Of a DNA stretch of 64,000 bases, positions 8,149 through 17,600 are shown in pieces. The stretch is taken from NCBI GenBank assembly GCA_030540395.1, contig JAUNWI010000008.1, forward strand, positions 28,443-92,442. The letters are read 5' to 3'. The translations under genes and the position numbers were made by a program. The number at the start of each line of letters is the position of its first letter. Position 1 is the stretch's first letter. The notes beneath the pieces were generated by a model that saw only the letters and a program-made list of their open reading frames with translations, was not told where the DNA came from and ran no database searches. The DNA comes from Phascolarctobacterium sp. GTDB taxonomy: Bacteria > Bacillota > Negativicutes > Acidaminococcales > Acidaminococcaceae.

Positions 8149-9129
8149 CTCCTTTAACCATCTTGCAATATCAAGCGCATGATAAGTAATAATCATTTTC
8201 GCACCGGCGCGCTTGAAGCCCAGCATGTTTTCCATAACAATGCGTTTTTCGTCAATCCAGCCCTTTTCAGCGGCAGCTTTAACCATAGCATATTCGCCAC
8301 TAACGTTATACACGCACAGCGGACGATTAAAGGTTTCGTGCACACGTTGTACTACGTCCAAGAAGGCCAGCGCAGGCTTAACCATGACGATGTCGGCGCC
8401 CTCTTCAATATCCAGAGCTACCTCGCGCAGTGCTTCATCGCTGTTGGCCGGGTCCATTTGGTAACCCTTGCGGTCACCGGCGGAGGGGGCGCTGTCTGCG
8501 GCAGCACGGAAGGGGCCGTAATAAGCGGAAGCAAATTTAGCGGAATAAGCCATGATGGGAATATGGTTGAAGCCATTTTCATCTAAGGCTTCGCGAATTG
8601 CTTTCACATAGCCATCCATCATGTTGGAGGGAGCAATCATATCAGCACCAGCCTGGCAATGAGAAACGGCAACCTTGGCCAATAAAGGCAGGGTTTCGTC
8701 GTTGTTCACGGTGCAACCATTTTGCAGCACGCCGCAGTGGCCATGCTCGGTGTATTCGCACATGCACACATCGGTAATGATAACAATTTCAGGATAGTTT
8801 TCCTTGATGAATTTGCAGGCCAGCTGCACGGGCTCGTTCATATCCCAAGCGCTGCTGCCCACAGCATCCTTGTAGGAGGGCACGCCAAAGAGCAATACAG
8901 CGGGAATGCCAAGGCTGGCAACCTCATCCATGCACTCGCCAAGGCGATCAATGGACCAATGGTAGTTGCCGGGCAGGGACTCGATTTCATGCTTCACATT
9001 GGTGCCGGGAACTACGAAAATAGGATAAATCAAATCCTTGACAGATACTTCAGTTTCACGAATCATAGCGCGCAGGTTTTCGGTGGCGCGGGTTCTGCGA
9101 GGACGATAAATAGGAAAATCTACAGACAT
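8146..9129 (-). CDS. hemB: Porphobilinogen synthase (5-aminolevulinate dehydratase)
   Basis: Condenses two 5-aminolevulinate molecules to porphobilinogen. 327 residues from the ATG at 9129, which has AGGAG 8 bases upstream; the longer TTG start is not needed. The cysteine-rich segment [14 protein letters not shown] marks the zinc-dependent class. Schiff-base lysines are in YSAKFAS and VMVKPA. It lies between the cobA-hemD fusion and hemL. Its stop codon is the end of the structured repeat, so that element may have inserted exactly at the gene end. Confidence 0.97.
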   Translation of the reverse strand: MSVDFPIYRPRRTRATENLRAMIRETEVSVKDLIYPIFVVPGTNVKHEIESLPGNYHWSIDRLGECMDEVASLGIPAVLLFGVPSYKDAVGSSAWDMNEPVQLACKFIKENYPEIVIITDVCMCEYTEHGHCGVLQNGCTVNNDETLPLLAKVAVSHCQAGADMIAPSNMMDGYVKAIREALDENGFNHIPIMAYSAKFASAYYGPFRAAADSAPSAGDRKGYQMDPANSDEALREVALDIEEGADIVMVKPALAFLDVVQRVHETFNRPLCVYNVSGEYAMVKAAAEKGWIDEKRIVMENMLGFKRAGAKMIITYHALDIARWLKE

Positions 9130-9143
9130 GTTCAAGACTCCTT

Positions 9144-10661
9144 TTATTTATTGTAATACTCTCTAATAGCCTTTACTAAGCCATCAATGGTGTATTTTTC
9201 AGCTTCGATTGTCGGAGCAAAGCCGTGCTTTTTCAGGGTTTCGCTGGTCACAGGGCCGATGGCAGCCAAGGCAACCTTCTTCAACAGCTCTTGCTTGTCA
9301 CCCAGCACCTTCAAAAGGTTAGTAACGGTGGAGGAGCTGGTGAAGGTTACTACGCTAGCGCTGCCTTCTTCGAGGGCAGCGAGGAGCTCGTCCTTATTTT
9401 CGCAGTCAGCCACAGTTTCGTAAGCAGTTGCTACATCAACCACAGCGCCGATTTTACGCAGGGACTCGGGGAGCACCTCGCGAGCGACCTTGGCGCGAGC
9501 GATGAGAATTTTGTCGCCGGCAGTGATTTTATCAGCCAAGGCTTCGGCCAATTCCTCTGCCTTATAAGCAGAAGGAATTAAGTCAGCAGTGAGGCCGTGC
9601 GCCTTCAAGGCATCGGCAGTGGCACTGCCGATGGCAGCCAGCTGCACGCCAGCAAGCGCGCGTGCATCCTTGCCGGCGGCGTTCAAGCGCTCAAAGAAAT
9701 ATTCCACACCATTAGCACTGGTGAAGACGAGCCATTTATAGCTGGACAGCTCGGCAATGCCCTTGTCCAGCGGGCCATAATCGGCGGCGGGCACGATTTT
9801 AATTGCCGGCACTTCGATAACCTTCGCACCCAGTGCTTCCAGCTTTTTAGTCAAATCGCTGGCTTGGGCACGAGCTCTGGTCACGATAATGGTTTGGCCA
9901 AAGAGGGGCTTGTTATCGAACCATTGCAGCTGCTCACGCAGCTTCACAACCTCGCCCACGAGGAAGATTGCAGGGGGCTTCAGATTATTGGCCTTTACAT
10001 CCGCAGCAGCCTTGCCCAAGGTGGTAACCAAGGTACGTTGCTCAGGATGGGTACCCCAGCGAATAACAGCGGCGGGGCAGTTAGCACTGCGACCGTTGGC
10101 AATCAATTGGCTGGAAATCTTTTCGATATTTTCCACGCCCATCAGGAAAACGAGGGTATCCACAGCAGTGGCCAAGCCCTTCCAGTTGATGGTGGAAGCA
10201 CCCTTAGTGGGGTCCTCGTGACCGGTGATAACAGCAAAGGAGGTAGCCACATGGCGATGAGTAACAGGAATACCGGCATATTCAGCAACTGCGATGGCGC
10301 TGGTCACGCCGGGTACAAATTCAAAGGGTTGGCCTGCTTCCAAAAGCTCGATCGCTTCCTCACCACCGCGGCCAAAAACGAAGGGGTCACCGCCCTTAAG
10401 ACGAGCTACGGTTTTGCCCTCCTGCGCCAATTTTACCAGCAGCTTGTTGATATCCGGTTGACGCATGGTGTGGTTGGCGCTGGCCTTACCCACATAAACC
10501 ATCTCTGCATCTTTGCGGGCAAAAGCCAAAATGCGGGGGTCTGCCAGGCGGTCGTACACAACTGCGTCCGCAGTTTCCAAGCATTCCTTAGCCTTGAGGC
10601 CCAAAAGTCCCGGGTCGCCGGGGCCTGCACCAATTAAATATACTTTACCCTGTTTAGTCAT
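9144..10661 (-). CDS. cobA-hemD: Uroporphyrinogen-III C-methyltransferase / uroporphyrinogen-III synthase fusion
   Basis: Bifunctional protein of 505 residues. The N-terminal half (about 1-245) is the SAM-dependent methylase that makes precorrin-2, with [18 protein letters not shown] and [12 protein letters not shown]. The C-terminal half (about 255-505) is HemD, which closes and inverts ring D of hydroxymethylbilane. The ATG at 10661 has AAGGAG close upstream; the longer frame has no ribosome site. It directs flux from uroporphyrinogen III to siroheme and cobalamin and sits 14 bases after hemC. The fusion is common in clostridia and related anaerobes. Confidence 0.96.
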   Translation of the reverse strand: MTKQGKVYLIGAGPGDPGLLGLKAKECLETADAVVYDRLADPRILAFARKDAEMVYVGKASANHTMRQPDINKLLVKLAQEGKTVARLKGGDPFVFGRGGEEAIELLEAGQPFEFVPGVTSAIAVAEYAGIPVTHRHVATSFAVITGHEDPTKGASTINWKGLATAVDTLVFLMGVENIEKISSQLIANGRSANCPAAVIRWGTHPEQRTLVTTLGKAAADVKANNLKPPAIFLVGEVVKLREQLQWFDNKPLFGQTIIVTRARAQASDLTKKLEALGAKVIEVPAIKIVPAADYGPLDKGIAELSSYKWLVFTSANGVEYFFERLNAAGKDARALAGVQLAAIGSATADALKAHGLTADLIPSAYKAEELAEALADKITAGDKILIARAKVAREVLPESLRKIGAVVDVATAYETVADCENKDELLAALEEGSASVVTFTSSSTVTNLLKVLGDKQELLKKVALAAIGPVTSETLKKHGFAPTIEAEKYTIDGLVKAIREYYNK

Positions 10662-10674
10662 TGTGTCACTCTCC

Positions 10675-11595
10675 TTAAAGAATTGCGGCCAAGATTTCCT
10701 GACCACCGTTAGCGAGCATCTTCTTGCCCAGCTCTTGTCCCAAGGCTACAGCATCAACGGCTGCACCCTCGATAGTATCTCTCAAAACAGTGCTGCCATC
10801 TAAAGCAGCAATGATTGCTTCAATCTTAATTTTCTCTCCCTCCACATCGGCGTGCACGCCGATGGGCACCTGACAGCCACCTTCTACGAGACCTAAGAAA
10901 GCGCGCTCCGCATTGGTAGCATGCACAGTGGGCATATCATTCAAAAAGTCCAGCATTTGGCGTACTTCAGCGTCAGCTGTGCGACATTCGATAGCCAAAG
11001 CACCTTGTCCTACCGCAGGCAAGCACACGCTGCTAGGAATAATGTCCTTAATTCTGTCCCCATGGCCCAGTCTTTCAAGGCCCGCTGCAGCCAAAATCAC
11101 GGCATCATAGAGGCCCTCATCCAGCTTGCGCAGACGCGTATCCACATTGCCGCGCAAATCGCGGATGGTCAAATCGGGACGTGCCGCCAAAAGCTGCGCT
11201 TTGCGGCGCAGGCTGCTGGTGCCAACCACTGCACCCAAGGGCAGCTCGGCAAAGCAGCTATACTTATTGCTCACAAAGGCGTCGCCTACATTGGCGCGCT
11301 CTGTGATGGCGGTCAAGCACAAGCCCTCAGGCAGCACCGTAGGCATATCCTTCAAGCTATGCACTGCCAAATCAACCTCGCCGCTTAGCAAATCCTCTTC
11401 AATTTCCTTGGTAAACAGGCCCTTGCCACCAATTTGCGCTAAGGGAACATCCAAAATTCTATCGCCCTTGGTGACGATTTTTTTGAGCACTACCTCGCAC
11501 TCAGGGTATTTTTTGCGCAGGCAGGCAGCAATATGATTGCTTTGCCACAGCGCCAGGAGACTTTGTCTAGTCCCAATCTTCAATACGGCTTTCAT
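10675..11595 (-). CDS. hemC: Hydroxymethylbilane synthase (porphobilinogen deaminase)
   Basis: Polymerises four porphobilinogens into hydroxymethylbilane. 306 residues. IGTRQSLLALWQ opens the protein, SLKDMPT is present, and the dipyrromethane cofactor Cys is in EGGCQVPIG. The ATG at 11595 is preferred (AGGAG 8 bases upstream; a GTG at 11598 is possible). The start lies inside the 3' end of hemA, an overlap of 29 bases, implying translational coupling. Confidence 0.97.
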   Translation of the reverse strand: MKAVLKIGTRQSLLALWQSNHIAACLRKKYPECEVVLKKIVTKGDRILDVPLAQIGGKGLFTKEIEEDLLSGEVDLAVHSLKDMPTVLPEGLCLTAITERANVGDAFVSNKYSCFAELPLGAVVGTSSLRRKAQLLAARPDLTIRDLRGNVDTRLRKLDEGLYDAVILAAAGLERLGHGDRIKDIIPSSVCLPAVGQGALAIECRTADAEVRQMLDFLNDMPTVHATNAERAFLGLVEGGCQVPIGVHADVEGEKIKIEAIIAALDGSTVLRDTIEGAAVDAVALGQELGKKMLANGGQEILAAIL

Positions 11596-12871
11596 CACCA
11601 AACTCCTCTCCGCTTTCGTTCAGCAGGAATAAATCACACATCATTTGTCTATAACGCTCTTCTTCAGCGGTACCAGCCACAGCATTCATGGCCCTCATGG
11701 GCTCCCGCAAGAATTTATGCTCTAAGCGTTGGGTCATCAAATCGATGATACGGCGCTCCTCATCAGTAAGATTAGGTAGCTTAATAAAGGCCTTTTTCAG
11801 CACCTTTTGGCGTAAAAAGTTCATTTTATCGTGGAGCTGCACCATCACAGGACGCATGGTGTAATAGCGCAGACGTTCCTTGAGGGCGGCAATTTCCTCG
11901 GCAATAATCTGCTCTGCCACCTTGGCCTCATGGGTGCGGAAGTTTTTATTCACATCCACCACATTTTCCAAATCATCGATATTATATACAGTTACGCCCT
12001 GCATATCGTTCAAAGCAGGGTCCACATCGCGAGGCACAGCAATATCAATCAAAATTAAGGGACGTGCTGTACGATTAATCAGCAAGGGTCCGAGGTTTTC
12101 CGCCGTCAGCACGTAGTGCGGTGCGCCAGTGGAGGTGATGATGATATCAGCCTGAGCAGCCTGCTTAAACATTTGCTGATAGGGAATGGCCGTGCCATTA
12201 AACTTTTCGGCCAGCTCCTGCGCGTGGTCAAAATTGCGGTTGCTGACAAAAATAGTCTTAGCGCCCTTGTCAATCAAATGGCGGGCGGTGAGCTCGCTCA
12301 TATGACCTGCACCTACCACTAAAATATTGGCAGTCTTCAAATCGCCCAAAATGTCGATAGCCAAATCCACTGCTGCGCTAGAAACGGAAACACTGCTGAA
12401 GGCTATTTTGGTTTCGGTGCGCACGCGCTTGCCCACAGCAATGGCCTTGTTCATAATCGTGTTTAAAATGGTATCCGTCATATCATTAGCGCGGGCAATC
12501 TGATACGCATTTTTAATCTGGCTCAGAATCTGGCCTTCGCCAATAACTAAAGAGTCCAAGCTTGAAGCTACTCTGAATAAATGCTGCACACACAGGGTAC
12601 CAGTTAAATTATAAAAGTATTCGCTCTTGTAGTGCTCGCCAGCCAAATGCTCCAAAAGACGCTTCACAAAGGGAATGGCCTCATGGGGATTTTCGATGAC
12701 CATATACAGCTCCGTGCGGTTGCAGGTGGACAAAAGCATGGCCTCGGGGATATTGTCGTAATTGCGCAAACGACGCAAAATACTAGCTACCCTATCATTA
12801 GTGAAATTAAAACGCTCGCGGATCTCAACGGGGGCCGTTTTGTGATTGAGACCTAAAACTGCTAATTGCAT
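11567..12871 (-). CDS. hemA: Glutamyl-tRNA reductase
   Basis: First committed enzyme of the C5 pathway; it reduces glutamyl-tRNA(Glu) to glutamate-1-semialdehyde with NADPH. 434 residues, beginning with GLNHKTAPVEIRE. The catalytic Cys50 lies in STCNRTE, a Rossmann motif is seen in VVGAGHMSEL, and a C-terminal dimerisation helix follows. It overlaps the upstream precorrin-2 dehydrogenase gene by 47 bases and the downstream hemC by 29, an unusually compressed arrangement. Confidence 0.98.
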   Translation of the reverse strand: MQLAVLGLNHKTAPVEIRERFNFTNDRVASILRRLRNYDNIPEAMLLSTCNRTELYMVIENPHEAIPFVKRLLEHLAGEHYKSEYFYNLTGTLCVQHLFRVASSLDSLVIGEGQILSQIKNAYQIARANDMTDTILNTIMNKAIAVGKRVRTETKIAFSSVSVSSAAVDLAIDILGDLKTANILVVGAGHMSELTARHLIDKGAKTIFVSNRNFDHAQELAEKFNGTAIPYQQMFKQAAQADIIITSTGAPHYVLTAENLGPLLINRTARPLILIDIAVPRDVDPALNDMQGVTVYNIDDLENVVDVNKNFRTHEAKVAEQIIAEEIAALKERLRYYTMRPVMVQLHDKMNFLRQKVLKKAFIKLPNLTDEERRIIDLMTQRLEHKFLREPMRAMNAVAGTAEEERYRQMMCDLFLLNESGEEFGDESRIEDWD

Positions 12872-13487
12872 CTAAGATGTTCTCCTTTGCCTGAGCAGCA
12901 TGGCCTGCTGCTACTAAATTTATCAAATCATCCGTTAGGATTTGTCGCCAAAAAGTAGTGCGCTGGGCAGGGGTTGAGGGGATTTGCTGCACAATGTGGC
13001 GCTGTTGGCGCAAAAAATCGTTAAAAGCCGCTATATCAGGAGTAATTACTTCTTGCAAGCGCTTTTTTAACATACGCGTAAAGGCTGGCATGCCGCCGGT
13101 AGCCAAGGCCACGGTGATATCTCCTTGGGTGAAGGAGGAGGGCACCGTAAAATTGCTCAGCTCCGGCTCCGTAATATTATTGCAGAGCAAGGGCGCATCA
13201 GTGGTGATTTGCCTATTGACAGCCTTATCATTGGTAGCAGCAATAACAATAAAGGCTTGCTGTAAATATCGCACATTATAGCAATCATTTATCAGTTGGC
13301 ATTGGTATTTCCGGGCTGCCTTCTGCAGCAAATCGCAAAACTCAGGCGCCACAATTGTGACCTTGGCACCCGCCTCACAGAGGATGTTGAGCTTGCGGGC
13401 TGCCACCTCTCCACCGCCGATAATGACGCATTTTTTACCTGTTAACTTCAAGATTACAGGATAATGAAAATTATTCTCAATAAGCAT
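12825..13487 (-). CDS. Precorrin-2 dehydrogenase / sirohydrochlorin ferrochelatase family (SirC/Met8/CysG-N)
   Basis: NAD-dependent oxidation of precorrin-2 to sirohydrochlorin, possibly with metal insertion. 220 residues. The N-terminal Rossmann fold is KKCVIIGGGEVAARK, with a conserved NDKAVN segment and SSFTQGDITVALATGG-type core. It is the first gene of the tetrapyrrole operon and overlaps hemA. Together with the CobA domain it supplies sirohydrochlorin, the substrate of the two CbiK chelatases encoded at 29-31 kb. Confidence 0.92.
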   Translation of the reverse strand: MLIENNFHYPVILKLTGKKCVIIGGGEVAARKLNILCEAGAKVTIVAPEFCDLLQKAARKYQCQLINDCYNVRYLQQAFIVIAATNDKAVNRQITTDAPLLCNNITEPELSNFTVPSSFTQGDITVALATGGMPAFTRMLKKRLQEVITPDIAAFNDFLRQQRHIVQQIPSTPAQRTTFWRQILTDDLINLVAAGHAAQAKENILDAISSFRSQSQNGPR

Positions 13488-13652
13488 TAGTTAGACCACC
13501 TGTAAATTAGTGATAATATATTTCATTAAACACCAGTCTTAAGTATATATGATATCACATTTGCGCTTTTTTTTAAAGAGAGGAAAGGAGAAAAGTGTCA
13601 GAGAAGTTACGGAATTACTCACGGTCCCCCGCAAGCACGACTGTCCCTATAA

Positions 13653-13692
13653 TAAAAAACCCCCGCCCTGACAATTCACTCAGAGCGGGGTT
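13653..13692 (-). terminator. Intrinsic terminator of the metG-tatD unit
   Basis: A GC-rich stem (13658-13671 with 13680-13692, one bulge and a mismatch) is followed on the minus strand by TTTTTTATT, 40 bases after the tatD stop. Confidence 0.85.
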
Positions 13693-13734
13693 TAGCTTTT
13701 TCACAAGCATAGTTATGCACAGGGTCACACTATT

Positions 13735-14511
13735 TTAAATTTTTTTGAAAAGTCTCTTGGCGTTAGTTGTAGTAAGAGCTGCCAGCTCCTCAAAATCCAT
13801 ATCCAGCACCAGCGCTGCATTCTTGGCCGTGTATTCCACATAGCCAGGATTATTGCGCTTACCTCTAAAGGGCACGGGCGTCAGATAGGGGCAATCTGTT
13901 TCAAAAAGCATGAGCTCCTTGGGAACATACTGCATAACCTCCCGCACCTTTTGGGCGTTCTTATAGGTGGAGGTGCCGCCAAAGCCAAAGTAATAGCCAC
14001 GCTTAGCAAGCTCCTTAGCCATTTCCAAGCTGCCACTGAAGCAGTGGAACACAGCCTGCACACCCTTCACTTCCTTTTGGAAAAGCTCCAGCATGTCGCC
14101 GTGAGCCTCGCGGTCATGGATGATGATGGGCAAATCGAACTGCTTGGCCAAATCAATCTGCTCCAAAAAGATGCGCTTTTGCACCTCCTTAGGCTCGTTT
14201 TCCTTCCAGTAGTAGTCAAGACCAATCTCGCCAATAGCCACTACCTTGGGATGCACAGCCCAAGCTGCCAGCTGGTCCAAATAATCGGGCGCGATACCCT
14301 TTAAATTTTCCGGATGATAGCCCACTGCCGCATAAATAAAATCATACTGCTCTGCCAGCTCCACCGCCATGGCGGAGCTGGGAGCATCACAGCCAGCATT
14401 AATAATGCCGTCCAAATCCTGCTCCAGCTGTGCCAAAAGCTCCTTGCGGTCCTTGGCGAAGGCAGTGTCATCTAAATGGGCGTGGGTATCCCATAAGCCT
14501 GTTCTACTCAT
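13735..14511 (-). CDS. tatD: TatD-family metal-dependent deoxyribonuclease
   Basis: TIM-barrel hydrolase of 258 residues, full length. DTHAHLDD carries the first two metal histidines; GEIGLDYY, IIHDREAH, FHCFSG and FETDCPYL complete the metal site. Family members are 3' exonucleases for DNA quality control. It follows metG on the same strand, as in Bacillus (metS-yabD), with a long hairpin element between them. Confidence 0.95.
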   Translation of the reverse strand: MSRTGLWDTHAHLDDTAFAKDRKELLAQLEQDLDGIINAGCDAPSSAMAVELAEQYDFIYAAVGYHPENLKGIAPDYLDQLAAWAVHPKVVAIGEIGLDYYWKENEPKEVQKRIFLEQIDLAKQFDLPIIIHDREAHGDMLELFQKEVKGVQAVFHCFSGSLEMAKELAKRGYYFGFGGTSTYKNAQKVREVMQYVPKELMLFETDCPYLTPVPFRGKRNNPGYVEYTAKNAALVLDMDFEELAALTTTNAKRLFKKI

Positions 14512-14528
14512 AAATTTATCTTACCTCT

Positions 14529-14637
14529 AAATAAGCGAGAGATTTTTGCTCAGATTGGTGCGTATGAGCTTGCGGCTAATGTTGAGCATTGCCGCAAGCG
14601 AATACGTGCCAAGATGGGGAAAAAGATCCGCTTATTC
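14529..14637 (+). repeat. Long imperfect hairpin between metG and tatD
   Basis: Nearly the whole intergenic region folds on itself. Paired blocks are AATAAGCG with CGCTTATT at the ends, GAT/ATC plus TTTTT/AAAAA, an 11-bp stem 14555-14565 with 14602-14612, a symmetric GA/GA internal loop, a perfect 9-bp stem GCTTGCGGC/GCCGCAAGC and a small apical stem. The two wobble pairs are G-T on the plus strand, so the plus strand is the better folded RNA, antisense to metG/tatD. It could be a small RNA, a processing site or a MITE-like insertion. It is not clearly related to the 100-bp repeat family. Confidence 0.7.
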
Positions 14638-16593
14638 TTATTTTACACGGCTACCAGATGCCATATTAGGCGCTTCTGCCAACACCAAATTGCCTTGTCC
14701 ATCGCTAGCGCAGAGCAGCATACCAAAGGACTCGATGCCCATCAGCTTTGCAGGAGCCAGGTTAGCAACTACCACAACATTGCGACCCAGCATTTGCTCG
14801 GGCTCATAGTATTGGGAAATACCGCTAACAATAGTGCGCACTTCATCACCGATTTCTACCTGCAATTTGAGCAGCTTCTTGGACTTTTTCACCTTTTCTG
14901 CTGCCAAGACCTTGCCCACACGCAAATCTATCTTTTCAAAATCAGGGGATTGAATTTCCGGCTTAATGGGCTCCATGGCCGGTTTCGGTGCTTCAGCCTT
15001 AGGAGCTTCCACTACAGGACGCTCATAGCGCTTGCCACCGATGATGGTTGCACCATCCTCTGCAATTTCGATACGGGGATACAAAGGCTCGCCCTTGCAA
15101 ACCTTGGTGCCGTTGGCAAGACCACCCCAAACAGCGTTCTCCAGCAGGAATTGCTTAGGAGCAACGAGACCCAATTGAGTATAAATCTTGGGGCTGGTGG
15201 TGGGGATATAGGGGCTGATCAAAATAGCCACAATGCGCAGAGTTTCAGCCAAATTATACATAACAGTCTTCAGGCGGTCAGCCTTAGCTGCATCCTTAGC
15301 CAAAATCCAGGGAGCGGTTTCGTCGATATATTTATTGGCACGGCTAATCAAAGCCCACACAGCCTTGATGGCAGTGTTAATTTCCATATTGTCCATTGCC
15401 TTACCATAGGTAGCTACGGTTTCAGCAACCAATGTCTTCAGCTCGTCATCAATGGGTTCGCTAGCGCCAGCATCCTCCACAATACCACCATGATACTTTT
15501 CAATCATGGACACAGTGCGGTGCAGCAAGTTGCCCAAATCGTTAGCCAAATCAGCGTTAATGCGGGTAATCAACGCATCGCGGGAGAAGTTGCCATCGCT
15601 GCCCAGGTTGATTTCGCGCAGCAGGAAATAACGAATGGAGTCAGCGCCGAATTCGTCAATCAAAGCCAGCGGGTCGATAACATTGCCCTTGGATTTGGAC
15701 ATCTTGTCACCGTCTACAATCAGCCAACCATGACCATAAACCTCTTCCGGCAGCTCCAAGCCCATTGCGTGCAGCATGATGGGCCAAATAATGGTGTGGA
15801 AGCGGACGATTTCCTTGCCAACTAAATGCAGGCTTGCAGGCCAGAATTTGTGGAAGAAAGCATCATCCACGCCGTATTTAATACCGGTCAGGTAGTTTAG
15901 CAGTGCGTCAAACCAAACGTAAACAACGTGCTTTTTGTCAAAGGGAACAGGAATACCCCAATCAAAGGTAGTGCGGGTAATGCACAAATCCTCCAGGCCT
16001 TGCTTTACGAAATTAATCATCTCGTTGCGACGGCTAGCCGGTTGGATAAAGTCAGGATGCTTTTCAATAAAATCAAGCCACCAATCCTGGTACTTGCTCA
16101 TCTTGAAGAAATAGCTTTCCTCCTCCATCTCCTCAACAGGACGATGGCAGTCGGGGCAGCAGTGATTTTCGTCCAACTGACGCTCCAGCCAGTAGGATTC
16201 GCAGGGCACGCAGTACAGGCCCTTATAATTCTTTTTATAGATATCGCCCTGCTCATAAATCTTTTGCAGTGCGTCTTGTACTACCTTGTGATGACGCTCT
16301 TGGCTAGTGCGCAGGAAGTCATTATTAGAAATATGCAGGCGCTCCCAGAGCAGCTTAAAGTTAGCAATAATAGCATCAACATATTGAATGGGAGTTACAC
16401 CCTTTTCCTTAGCCTTGCGTTGAATCTTCAGGCCGTGCTCGTCACTGCCGGTAAGGAACCAAACATCCTCGCCCTTCAAGCGATGATAGCGAGCCAAAGT
16501 ATCGGCAATAGTGGTGCAATAAGCATGGCCGATATGCAGATTATCACTGGGATAATAAATAGGGGTGGTAATATAATAGGTGGGTTTTGTCAT
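14638..16593 (-). CDS. metG: Methionyl-tRNA synthetase with C-terminal tRNA-binding domain
   Basis: Class I aminoacyl-tRNA synthetase that charges tRNA(Met). 651 residues. TTPIYYPSDNLHIGHAY contains the HIGH motif; CVPCESYW and CCPDCHRP form the zinc knuckle; KMSKSKGN is the KMSKS loop. An anticodon-binding domain follows, then after a Pro/Ala/Glu linker (about 520-540) a Trbp111/EMAP-like OB domain starting DFEKIDLRVGKV. It lies 3 bases after rsmI and is followed by the hairpin element and tatD. Confidence 0.98.
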   Translation of the reverse strand: MTKPTYYITTPIYYPSDNLHIGHAYCTTIADTLARYHRLKGEDVWFLTGSDEHGLKIQRKAKEKGVTPIQYVDAIIANFKLLWERLHISNNDFLRTSQERHHKVVQDALQKIYEQGDIYKKNYKGLYCVPCESYWLERQLDENHCCPDCHRPVEEMEEESYFFKMSKYQDWWLDFIEKHPDFIQPASRRNEMINFVKQGLEDLCITRTTFDWGIPVPFDKKHVVYVWFDALLNYLTGIKYGVDDAFFHKFWPASLHLVGKEIVRFHTIIWPIMLHAMGLELPEEVYGHGWLIVDGDKMSKSKGNVIDPLALIDEFGADSIRYFLLREINLGSDGNFSRDALITRINADLANDLGNLLHRTVSMIEKYHGGIVEDAGASEPIDDELKTLVAETVATYGKAMDNMEINTAIKAVWALISRANKYIDETAPWILAKDAAKADRLKTVMYNLAETLRIVAILISPYIPTTSPKIYTQLGLVAPKQFLLENAVWGGLANGTKVCKGEPLYPRIEIAEDGATIIGGKRYERPVVEAPKAEAPKPAMEPIKPEIQSPDFEKIDLRVGKVLAAEKVKKSKKLLKLQVEIGDEVRTIVSGISQYYEPEQMLGRNVVVVANLAPAKLMGIESFGMLLCASDGQGNLVLAEAPNMASGSRVK

Positions 16594-16596
16594 CTT

Positions 16597-17454
16597 TTAA
16601 GCCTCTTCTCCTTCAGAAATTAGTTGATTATATAGCTCCCGTTTGGGAATTTTACGTTTTTTTGCTACCTGAGCCAGCGCTGTTTTTTTGTCAACACCCT
16701 CTGCAATAAGCTGGCGCACCTCGTCCAAGGGCTCCAGCTGTTCTTCCTCCTCCGGCGCCTTGGCTTCGCCGGCGCCGATAACGAGGCAGAACTCGCCGCG
16801 AGCAGCGCCTGCTGCGAGCCATTCTAAGCAGCCACTGATGGTGCCATGGTAGAACTCCTCGTGGAGCTTGGTCAGCTCCCTTGCGGCCGCCATGTGGCGG
16901 TCGCCCCAGCTCTCTAAAACGTCCTTGAGCACCTCTTCTATGCGGTGGGGCGCTTCATAGAGAATGATGGTCGCGGGGATGTACTTCCAGCTTTCGAGCT
17001 GCTCCCGCCGATTTTTCTTGCTCTTGGGCAAAAAGCCCCCAAAGAAAAAGGGATAGGCGGGCAGCCCCGAAGCAATCAGAGCGCACAGCGCCGCATTCGC
17101 GCCCGGCACTGGCACCACCCGCACCCCGGCGGCGATGGCCTGTTTGGCCAGCGTCTCGCCGGGGTCGGCGATACCCGGAAAGCCCGCGTCGCTGACCAGA
17201 GCAACGCTTTTGCCCTGCAAAAGCTGCTCTAAAAGGTACGCTCCTTGCTTTTCCTTGCTGTGCTCATCATAACGCACCAAGCGTCCCTTGATGCCAAAAT
17301 GATTCAAAAGCTGCAGAGTATGACGCGTATCCTCCGCGGCAATCAAATCCGCCTCCGCCAGCATCCGCTGGGCTCTCGGCGTCATATCCTCCAAATTACC
17401 TATGGGCGTGGCGCACAAATACAGCGTTCCGTATGTAGTTTCTTGACTTGTCAC
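16597..17454 (-). CDS. rsmI: 16S rRNA (cytidine1402-2'-O)-methyltransferase RsmI
   Basis: SAM-dependent tetrapyrrole-methylase-fold enzyme that methylates C1402 of 16S rRNA. It has LYLCATPIGNLEDMTPRA, AEDTRHT, SDAGFPGIADPG and EAPHR motifs. The start is the GTG at 17454: AAGGAGG lies 7 bases before it and would fall inside the coding region if the ATG at 17478 were used. The predicted promoter also puts the transcript start near 17471. The protein is 285 residues. It heads the rsmI-metG-tatD unit. Confidence 0.95.
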   Translation of the reverse strand: MTSQETTYGTLYLCATPIGNLEDMTPRAQRMLAEADLIAAEDTRHTLQLLNHFGIKGRLVRYDEHSKEKQGAYLLEQLLQGKSVALVSDAGFPGIADPGETLAKQAIAAGVRVVPVPGANAALCALIASGLPAYPFFFGGFLPKSKKNRREQLESWKYIPATIILYEAPHRIEEVLKDVLESWGDRHMAAARELTKLHEEFYHGTISGCLEWLAAGAARGEFCLVIGAGEAKAPEEEEQLEPLDEVRQLIAEGVDKKTALAQVAKKRKIPKRELYNQLISEGEEA

Positions 17455-17478
17455 AGCCTCGCCTCCTTTGAAGTCCAT

Positions 17479-17508
17479 AATATAAATATTTTATCACAAT
17501 GCTAGCAA
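17479..17508 (-). promoter_or_regulatory. Promoter of the rsmI-metG-tatD unit
   Basis: TTGCTA (17508-17503), an 18-base spacer and TATATT (17484-17479) on the minus strand. Its position supports the GTG start of rsmI. Confidence 0.55.
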
Positions 17509-17513
17509 ATAAT

Positions 17514-17545
17514 AAAGAAAAAGCGCGGAGTTTTTCCCTCCGCGC
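17514..17545 (-). terminator. Intrinsic terminator of the M48 protease gene
   Basis: A perfect 8-bp GC stem (17523-17530 with 17538-17545), then a T-rich run on the minus strand, 55 bases after the stop codon. Confidence 0.85.
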
Positions 17546-17600
17546 ACCGATTATTACCCGAAAAGAAGCCCTACTGTGAAGACAGTAACGCTTTTTTACA

